Below are positions 6,844-11,324 of a stretch of DNA of 11,324 nt, piece by piece; the first letter of the stretch is position 1; every line of letters starts with the position of its first letter. The stretch comes from Treponema sp. (GTDB lineage Bacteria; Spirochaetota; Spirochaetia; Treponematales; Breznakiellaceae): positions 1 to 11,324 of the forward strand of contig JAITAI010000268.1 of assembly GCA_031284195.1 (NCBI GenBank), in the 5' to 3' direction. A program made the translations under genes and the position numbers. The notes beneath the pieces were generated by a model. It did no database searches, had not been told where the DNA came from, and saw only the letters and a list, made by a program, of their open reading frames with translations.

Positions 6844-8535
6844 TTATTCAGCGGCCCGTACCACCCGGAATCCTAAGTAACTGGTTTTGGTATACGGAGA
6901 CATGCGGACCCGGTTAGCCGAGCGCAGATATTGGGGAGCGCTGTACCAGCTTCCACCGCGGACTATCCGGCGATTTGCAACCCAATCAGCGGAACCATAG
7001 GCCGCATACCCATCCCAGCACCATTCATACACATTCCCGTGCATATCATAGAGTCCCCAGGGATTCGGAGGAAAACTGCCTATAGCGGTTGTCTGATGCC
7101 GGTATATCCCTAAGGAACTGTTAGCGTAGGTATGGGTTCCATCATAGTTACTCTGCGTTGGGTCTATGGTATCCCCCATATTAAAGGCCGTGGTAGTCCC
7201 TGCCCGGCAGGCGTATTCCCATTCCGCCTCAGTGGGTAAACGGTACCCATTTGCCTTTTGGTTCCAGATTACCTTTTCTTGATCAATAGTATACACAGGA
7301 GTTAACCCTTCCTGGATGCTCCGAAGATTGCAGTACTGTATTACGTCAAACCAAGTTACCCGCTCTACCGGGAAAGTATCCCCTTTGAAATAACTCGGAT
7401 TAGTTTCCATCACTGCCCCATATTCCTGCTGACTTACCTCATATTTCCCCATATAAAAACTTGAGGATACTCTGACCCAATGAGGTACTTCATCGGTATC
7501 CCGGGCAATTTCTGTCAGGGGGCTTCCCAATAAGCCAAGGCCTTCAGGTATGTGGACCAATTGTTCAGCGGGAGCTCTCTGTTTTTGCGCTACCGGAGGA
7601 CTTGCTTCTTGTACCGGTTCGGGGATTTCCGGGGAATGGGCTGTCTGAAATTCTGTTCCGGTTAGGGATGCTAAGAGTTCGGTCAGTACAGGTAAATCCT
7701 CACTTATGACCTTATATTCTACGTCTCCTCCGCTGACCAGGTTTGCATCTTCCGTATCTACGATAGAAGCCATGAACAGCTTGGTACTTCCCAGGTTAAG
7801 TACATCTCCGGTAAGGACATAAGGGATATGGGTTATGATACCGATGGTTTTGATACGGTCAGGATCAATGATGCCAAAATAAGGTATGGTTAAGTCCCGG
7901 ATCAAGGTTTCAATGCGTAAGGCCCAGGGGAGTACAGTATACTTGTGGCTGTTTGCTAATTCAATAGTGAGCAATTGTACTAATATATCCACTTCCCAGG
8001 ATTGCACTCCCTGTACCGGGGTATAAAAGGGTAAAATCGTCAGCTCAGGAAGTTGATCCGGGAGCCTCTGGGCAGCCTGTATCAACTTGGCGGCTATATC
8101 CGGTACAAAAGAACGAAATTCGCTGAGGCTGCGATAGTACCGGTACTCCCCATCTAAATGACGGAGGGTTTTCAGCTCTACCAGAGAGACCAGGGCAAGA
8201 TGAGCGGTTCCTATCTTCTCAGTGCGTACAATCACGGTAAAGTCCGCGTTAAGTTCAGTCTGTACTACCCCAATAATATCCGCCTGGGTTTTTGCCCAAT
8301 CAGGAAAGACGGTCTCTTCGGTAATACGCTTAAAATTGCTGGTACAGGGTACCACCGTAAAGGCAGTACGCAGATCCCCCTGATTCGCAAATAGTAAGGT
8401 AATGATTTCCTCATCTCCCCCAACCGCACCGGTAAAAGGCAGGATCGTAAGAGTCGGCTTGGTTTGCGCTTCAATCGTAAGGGATATGAATATACCCCCC
8501 AGGCATATAAGTGCTAATTTCAACACTCTTTTCAT
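6844..8535 (-). CDS. Secreted TolB-like/SUMF1 (FGE-sulfatase fold) fusion protein
   Basis: This is a 563-residue protein. ATG at 8533-8535 is preceded by GAGGAG with 7-nt spacing. Residues 1-24 are a signal peptide (MKRVLK, hydrophobic stretch, SLTIEAQ). Two related modules follow, starting TLTILPFTG (28-36) and ELTILPFYT (164-172), resembling TolB/CsgG-like N-terminal domains of treponemal periplasmic proteins. After a Pro/Gln/Ala linker (300-325), residues 327-563 form a SUMF1 domain: IPEGLGLLGS, MGKYEVSQQEYGAVM, YRLPTEAEWEYACRAG, WGLYDMHGNVYEWCWDGY, RIVRGGSW and LGFRVVR. The cysteine pair of true formylglycine-generating enzymes, expected after RGGSW, is absent (YSAPQYLRSANR), so sulfatase maturation is unlikely. 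A binding or structural role in the envelope is inferred. It leads a two-gene operon with the hisJ-like gene. Confidence 0.85.
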   Translation of the reverse strand: MKRVLKLALICLGGIFISLTIEAQTKPTLTILPFTGAVGGDEEIITLLFANQGDLRTAFTVVPCTSNFKRITEETVFPDWAKTQADIIGVVQTELNADFTVIVRTEKIGTAHLALVSLVELKTLRHLDGEYRYYRSLSEFRSFVPDIAAKLIQAAQRLPDQLPELTILPFYTPVQGVQSWEVDILVQLLTIELANSHKYTVLPWALRIETLIRDLTIPYFGIIDPDRIKTIGIITHIPYVLTGDVLNLGSTKLFMASIVDTEDANLVSGGDVEYKVISEDLPVLTELLASLTGTEFQTAHSPEIPEPVQEASPPVAQKQRAPAEQLVHIPEGLGLLGSPLTEIARDTDEVPHWVRVSSSFYMGKYEVSQQEYGAVMETNPSYFKGDTFPVERVTWFDVIQYCNLRSIQEGLTPVYTIDQEKVIWNQKANGYRLPTEAEWEYACRAGTTTAFNMGDTIDPTQSNYDGTHTYANSSLGIYRHQTTAIGSFPPNPWGLYDMHGNVYEWCWDGYAAYGSADWVANRRIVRGGSWYSAPQYLRSANRVRMSPYTKTSYLGFRVVRAAE

Positions 8536-8589
8536 ACCATTGCTCCTCTAGTAATCTAAAGCTATAGTTTCGTTTCTTTCTTACATGAG

Positions 8590-8620
8590 GCTTTTTCAGC
8601 ATGGCAGATTGTGAAAAAGC
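8590..8620. other. 9-bp perfect inverted repeat in the leader between divergent genes
   Basis: GCTTTTTCA (8590-8598) and TGAAAAAGC (8612-8620) flank a 13-nt loop. It lies between the SUMF1 gene start and the strong bidirectional terminator. On the minus strand it would fold in the 5' leader of that gene; on the plus strand it could be the body of a short RNA ending at the terminator. Confidence 0.5.
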
Positions 8621-8642
8621 GCTAACTTTTTTAACCTTATAG

Positions 8643-8670
8643 AAAAAACCAGTCCTTGGGCTGGTTTTTT
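8643..8670. terminator. Strong bidirectional intrinsic terminator
   Basis: AAAAAACCAG (8643-8652), an 8-nt loop, and CTGGTTTTTT (8661-8670) form a perfect 10-bp stem with a T6 run on each strand, so it can stop RNA polymerase in both directions. It is unusual in that no gene ends here: the neighbours diverge. Either it insulates the two promoters, ends a short unannotated RNA, or attenuates the SUMF1-hisJ operon from an upstream minus-strand promoter. Confidence 0.75.
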
Positions 8671-8673
8671 CCA

Positions 8674-8710
8674 AATCTTTTTCAAAATTAACCGTGTTTT
8701 AAAAAAGATT
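8674..8710. other. A/T-rich inverted repeat next to the terminator
   Basis: AATCTTTTT (8674-8682) pairs exactly with AAAAAGATT (8702-8710), and after one mismatch AAAA pairs with TTTT. It sits immediately beside the terminator. It could be a protein-binding palindrome or simply A/T-rich spacer; no promoter elements are obvious inside it. Confidence 0.35.
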
Positions 8711-8830
8711 CACTTTTATATAATTTTCGTCATATTTTAGGCATTTCTTGAGTATTAGTTATGAAGTAGGTTGTGCGTTTACCTTTTGAGGTTGTTTCAT
8801 AAAGGTCAAATGGAGAAGCCGTCGCCTTAG

Positions 8831-8836
8831 TATAAT
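8831..8836 (+). promoter_or_regulatory. Consensus -10 hexamer, possible distal thrC promoter
   Basis: TATAAT at 8831-8836 matches the sigma-70 -10 consensus exactly, but no good -35 lies 16-19 bp upstream. If used, the thrC transcript would carry a leader of about 145 nt containing the stem-loops at 8893-8964. Confidence 0.3.
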
Positions 8837-8892
8837 AAAAACGGACTTTAGGCCGCTTTGGGAGCCGGTTTCATCTGGCAGGTAGGAATGGT

Positions 8893-8964
8893 TCAGGGTA
8901 TTACCCGTTTAGCCTGAGATTAGGGGAAAACCACCGATAGAATATCGGAATTGACTTTTTCCCC
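8893..8964 (+). promoter_or_regulatory. Cluster of stem-loops upstream of thrC, overlapping the -35 element
   Basis: Three nested structures are seen. TCAGG (8893-8897) pairs with CCTGA (8913-8917), in competition with GGGTA/TACCC (8896-8906). CCGATA (8934-8939) pairs with TATCGG (8943-8948) around GAA. The long arms GGGGAAAA (8923-8930) and TTTTCCCC (8957-8964) enclose this second hairpin. The outer right arm abuts TTGACT, the proposed -35. This could be an operator or an attenuator; it matches no riboswitch class I recognise. Confidence 0.4.
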
Positions 8965-8980
8965 AAACCACGGCTATGAT
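8951..8980 (+). promoter_or_regulatory. thrC: Sigma-70 promoter directly in front of thrC
   Basis: TTGACT (8951-8956) and TATGAT (8975-8980) are spaced by 18 bp, each one base from consensus. The predicted transcription start, about 7 nt after the -10 box, is near 8987, only about 2 nt before the thrC ATG. No ribosome binding site precedes the ATG, which fits a leaderless or nearly leaderless transcript. Confidence 0.5.
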
Positions 8981-8988
8981 GAGAACCC

Positions 8989-10197
8989 ATGAACATACCG
9001 AGTTGTATTACCGCCCTGGTTTGCCCGAAATGTAAGAAATCCTACGATCACCGGGAGATACAGCATCTCTGTCAATGCGGCTCCCCTCTCCTCGTCGAGT
9101 ATGATCTGGAGCGGGCAGCTCAAATCGTGGATCCAGGAACCATCAAAAGCCGTCCGGCAACGCTTTGGCGCTACCAGGAACTGCTACCGGTTTTGGATGA
9201 CCGGAATATCCTTTCCCTGGGAGAAGGATGTACCCCTCTCACGCCCCTTGTTACCATCGCCCAAAAATACGCCTTTGGGAAATTGTATATGAAGGACGAG
9301 GGCATTATTCCCACGGGAACCTTCAAAGCCCGGGGCGCAGCAGTGGGGGTATCCAAGGCAAAGGAACTGGGGGTTCGGGACGTGGCCATGCCTACCAATG
9401 GTAACGCCGGCGCGGCCTGGGCTGTCTACGCTGCCCGGGCCGGTATATCCGCGCATATTCTTATGCCTGAGGATGCACCCCGCATCACCCGGAACGAAAG
9501 TGTGGCCGCAGGAGCGCAGGTTCATCTGGTCCAGGGGCTTATCGGCGACTGCGGAAAAATCCTAGCCCGGTCTATTCCGGTCCACGGCTGGTACGATGTC
9601 AGTACCTTAAAGGAACCTTACCGCATCGAAGGTAAAAAAACCATGGGCTACGAAATCGTGGAACAGTTAGGCTGGCAGGTCCCGGATGTTATCGCCTATC
9701 CCACAGGAGGCGGTGTGGGGATTATTGGGATTTACAAAGCCTTGAAGGAAATGGGTCAGTTGGGCTGGATCAGGGACAAACTGCCCCGGCTTGTAGCGGT
9801 TCAGGCCGAAGGCTGCGCTCCCATTGTGGAGGCTTACCAGAAAAAAGCAAAGGAAAGTGAACTGTTCCCCCATGCTCAAACCATTGCCTTTGGCATCAAT
9901 GTCCCCAAGGCCCTGGGGGATTTTCTGGTCCTGGAAGCGGTCTATCAGACTGAAGGCTGCGCTGTGGCAGTGAGTGAAAAGGAGATTATAAACGCCCTGC
10001 TGGAACTGGCCTCTTTGGAAGGAACCTTTGTCTGTCCTGAGGGAGCCGCGGTTCTGGCGGGCCTAAAAAAACTGCGGGATGCAGGCTGGCTCAAGGCAGG
10101 GGAGACGGCGGTTTTACTGAATACCGGTGCAGGGATTAAATACCCGGATACCCTGCAATTCGATTTGCCTTACTGTCCAATAGACGGGACGATATAG
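8989..10197 (+). CDS. thrC: Threonine synthase (PLP-dependent, with N-terminal zinc-ribbon-like motif)
   Basis: This is a 402-residue cytoplasmic enzyme converting O-phospho-L-homoserine to threonine and phosphate. Residues 12-30 carry four cysteines in CPKC and CQCG, the small Zn-binding-like head common in this threonine synthase group. The PLP fold-type II core follows: LGEGCTPL (77-84), the Schiff-base lysine in PTGTFKARGA (Lys113), the substrate/PLP loop TNGNAGAAWAVYAA (136-149), the phosphate-binding glycine loop PTGGGVG (238-244), and the C-terminal LLNTGAGIKYPD typical of threonine synthases. Length fits the family. The start has no ribosome binding site and sits about 2 nt after the predicted +1, so leaderless translation is likely. 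It is monocistronic here; no other thr gene is in view. Codon use and GC match the left part of the window, unlike the AT-rich DNA that follows. Confidence 0.93.
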   Translation: MNIPSCITALVCPKCKKSYDHREIQHLCQCGSPLLVEYDLERAAQIVDPGTIKSRPATLWRYQELLPVLDDRNILSLGEGCTPLTPLVTIAQKYAFGKLYMKDEGIIPTGTFKARGAAVGVSKAKELGVRDVAMPTNGNAGAAWAVYAARAGISAHILMPEDAPRITRNESVAAGAQVHLVQGLIGDCGKILARSIPVHGWYDVSTLKEPYRIEGKKTMGYEIVEQLGWQVPDVIAYPTGGGVGIIGIYKALKEMGQLGWIRDKLPRLVAVQAEGCAPIVEAYQKKAKESELFPHAQTIAFGINVPKALGDFLVLEAVYQTEGCAVAVSEKEIINALLELASLEGTFVCPEGAAVLAGLKKLRDAGWLKAGETAVLLNTGAGIKYPDTLQFDLPYCPIDGTI

Positions 10198-10203
10198 CTC
10201 GTA

Positions 10204-10224
10204 CCGGGGAATTAAAAACCCCGG
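10204..10224 (+). terminator. thrC: Stem-loop after thrC
   Basis: CCGGGG (10204-10209) and CCCCGG (10219-10224) enclose the loop AATTAAAAA, starting 7 nt after the thrC stop. The stem is GC-rich but no T-run follows on the plus strand, so termination would be Rho-assisted or weak. Confidence 0.5.
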
Positions 10225-10433
10225 GCCAAGTCTGAATCAGCGTGATTGCCACAGCGCCGGTAATCGTCAAAATCAATCTCCAGGCCATACTTCCGCTGTA
10301 AGGCTTGAAGTCCCCAAGCAAGGCAGCGGTGATTTTATAATTTCGTTCATCAGCAATTATGTGCAATTTGGGCTGAACGTTTTTTCAAATATATAAAAAG
10401 ACTATTGAAACAATTATTATTGGAAAGAGAAAA
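10225..10433. other. Intergenic stretch with an unassigned minus-strand reading frame and a composition break
   Basis: The plus strand has no gene here. On the minus strand about 50 codons (roughly 10366 to 10212) read like protein: IIADERNYKITAALLGDF, KPYSGSMAWRLILTITGAV, then AITLIQTW. The frame has no recognisable ribosome binding site and I cannot assign a family, so it may be a gene remnant. Around 10379-10390 the sequence turns abruptly AT-rich. GGCTGAACGTT at 10371-10381 resembles AGCTGGAACGTT at the right end of the attC-like site downstream, so this may be an old cassette boundary. Confidence 0.35.
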
Positions 10434-10646
10434 TTGAAAATTAAAAAATCAATTTTAATGGTTTGTGCGGAGGAAGATGATGTAAATGTCTTTGAAGGAA
10501 TAGTAAAGATTTATAAATTAATATCTGATTCTCAGGGGTGGGAAAATAGGGAAATATTAATGATACCCAGTGTAAATAAAATTGGAGATATAAACACTAC
10601 AAACGGATTTGAACTGGCAAAAAACATTGGGCTCAATATTTTATAA
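10434..10646 (+). pseudogene. C-terminal fragment of a flavodoxin/NADPH-dependent FMN reductase family protein
   Basis: A frame of 70 codons opens with TTG at 10434 behind GGAAAGAG. Its motifs KKSILMVCAEEDD, VFEGIVKIYKLI, GWENREILMIPSVNKIGDI, NTTNGFELAKNIG fit the C-terminal third of the flavodoxin/FMN-reductase family (flavin-binding oxidoreductases, about 180-200 residues). The N-terminal flavin-binding loop is missing. The frame stays open upstream only to about 10376, where it meets a stop near the composition break. The fragment therefore probably encodes no active enzyme. The AT-rich composition differs sharply from thrC and suggests separate acquisition. It could instead be a short expressed protein, but no intact partner is present. 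Confidence 0.55.
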
Positions 10647-10683
10647 AAATATGATACTAAAATATGAGGTACGGCAGTACGGC

Positions 10684-10846
10684 ACATAACAGGCCTGTAA
10701 ACGCTGCGGGGCCTAAAGGCCCCTCGGCCCTCCGTTCGGCTAGGTCGTTTCACTCCCACGCCTCCCTCACCCATATTTGGGCGGCGAAACCCTACGGGTT
10801 TCTTTATAGTGTCGTCCAAACGTCAGTTACAGCTGGAACGTTATAT
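10684..10846 (+). other. Integron attC-like recombination site
   Basis: The ends are ACATAAC (10684-10690, R''-like) and GTTATAT (10840-10846, R'-like), each one base off the attC core patterns RYYYAAC and GTTRRRY and complementary at six of seven positions. Just inside, CTGTAAAC (10695-10702) pairs with GTTACAG (10826-10832) except for one extra A, recalling the extrahelical base on the L'' side of attC. The interior is densely self-paired: GGGGCC-TAAA-GGCCCC (10708-10723), CCCA/TGGG near 10770-10781 and GAAACCC-TAC-GGGTTTC (10786-10802). The GC-rich core contrasts with AT-rich DNA on both sides. No integrase gene is in the window. Treponema denticola is known to have a chromosomal integron. 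Confidence 0.5.
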
Positions 10847-10922
10847 GCAATTGCACCAAAATTATAAAAAAATATGCACAAAAGAGCTCTTGCAAAAATT
10901 TCATCCATATGTTAATAAAACT

Positions 10923-11185
10923 ATGCTGGAGTTAAGCTGTTTTTTGGGAATTATTATCGCCATGTATTTCAAAGATCATAATCCGCCGCATTTTCATGTT
11001 ATATATAATGAATACGATGCGGAAATAGACATAAAAAAATTTATCAATTTTGGAAGGCAAACTGCCTGCCCGTATTTTGGGACTTGCGGTAGAATGGGCG
11101 GAATTACATTAAAGATGAATTGATGGAAGATTAGAATTTGATACAAACAACAGGGAAATATAATAAAATTCAACCGCTCGTTTAG
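10923..11185 (+). pseudogene. Broken DUF4160 gene (two frameshifts and an amber codon)
   Basis: The frame opens at ATG 10923 with MLELSCFLGIIIAMYF, then KDHNPPHFHVIYNEYDAEID, the characteristic DUF4160 sequence (small proteins of about 80-90 residues usually paired with DUF2442). The frame is lost at an A7 run (11033-11039). One frame over, the family continues as LSILEGKLPARILGL and AVEWAELH to 11109. An extra T at 11110 shifts it again, and KDELMED is followed by TAG (11132-11134) where the family has Trp, then NLIQTTGKYNKIQPLV and a stop at 11183-11185. Three lesions mean it is dead unless slippage and suppression rescue it. No ribosome binding site precedes the ATG. A longer GTG-initiated reading from 10809 would start inside the attC-like site. 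Confidence 0.75.
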
Positions 11186-11195
11186 GAGGATAGAA

Positions 11196-11225
11196 ATGGT
11201 TAGAGTAATTAGAGTCTGTCTATAA
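11196..11225 (+). pseudogene. 5' stub of a DUF2442-like partner gene
   Basis: AGGAGGA (11184-11190) overlaps the DUF4160 stop codon and lies 5 nt before ATG 11196. The codons read MVRVIRV, a typical DUF2442 start, as expected for the usual DUF4160-DUF2442 pair with translational coupling. The frame then gives CL and TAA at 11223-11225, and no DUF2442 continuation is evident in any frame to the window end. Disruption appears at about 11214-11220, where GAGTCTGTCTATAAAG could be an inserted element's end. The DUF2442 call rests on only seven residues plus context. Confidence 0.45.
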
Positions 11226-11324
11226 AGTCAAAAAGAGTGATTGGAAAAGGCAAAATTCGTTTTGTAATATATTGCAAAAAAAATAGAAAAGTGAAATAAT
11301 CAAAACTATGAAAATGAAATTATT

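Noticed and set aside
8840..8988. Small stable RNA (SRP RNA-like GGCAGGTAGGAATGG) or amino-acid riboswitch upstream of thrC
   Set aside because: The short resemblance does not extend to the conserved SRP core, and the folds match no riboswitch consensus I can recall; kept only as an unclassified structured leader.
10664..10867. 67-codon plus-strand frame across the attC-like site
   Set aside because: It lies wholly over the folded recombination-site-like DNA and has no ribosome binding site; likely a spurious frame of the repeat.

Overview
The window looks like a chromosomal segment of a host-associated spirochaete of the Treponema type, most like the roughly 50% GC termite-gut treponemes. 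This is an inference from gene content, not a database match. Supporting it are tandem surface proteins with InlB-type, fibronectin III and Pmp-like repeats behind a spirochaete lipobox, an extracytoplasmic TolB-like/SUMF1 fusion, an HU-like/DUF4469 protein, and an integron-type attC-like site beside small DUF4160/DUF2442 genes.

Layout. Positions 1-3787 (+) hold the 3' end of a surface protein gene and a complete 888-residue lipoprotein gene with three near-identical FN3 domains and a Pmp-like beta-helix. Positions 3791-4408 are a 27-unit, 23-bp satellite-like array, followed by a structured leader (4427-4520) and a gene for an HU-like DNA-binding/DUF4469 protein (4549-5304, +). A second, unrelated array with the same 23-bp period follows at once (5326-5601). 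Positions 5660-5815 carry a small palindromic MITE-like element inside a 9-bp direct repeat. Next comes a minus-strand pair: a secreted TolB-like/SUMF1 protein (8535 to 6844) and, 10 bp downstream, a PHP-family histidinol-phosphatase (6833 to 5955). Positions 8536-8988 are a divergent intergenic region with several stem-loops, a bidirectional terminator and the thrC promoter. Threonine synthase (thrC) occupies 8989-10197 (+).

From about 10380 the DNA becomes clearly AT-rich and holds broken genes: the C-terminal piece of a flavodoxin/FMN-reductase-family gene, a folded attC-like site (10684-10846), a DUF4160 pseudogene with two frameshifts and an amber codon, and the first codons of a DUF2442 partner that is cut off. 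This end looks like decaying, horizontally acquired cassette material.

How the genes relate: thrC and the hisJ-like gene are amino-acid biosynthesis genes, and the left third encodes the cell surface. The least explained part is the 3.8-5.6 kb block, where a predicted DNA-binding protein sits between two sequence-unrelated tandem arrays with exactly the same 23-bp period. It is the best candidate here for an undescribed system.
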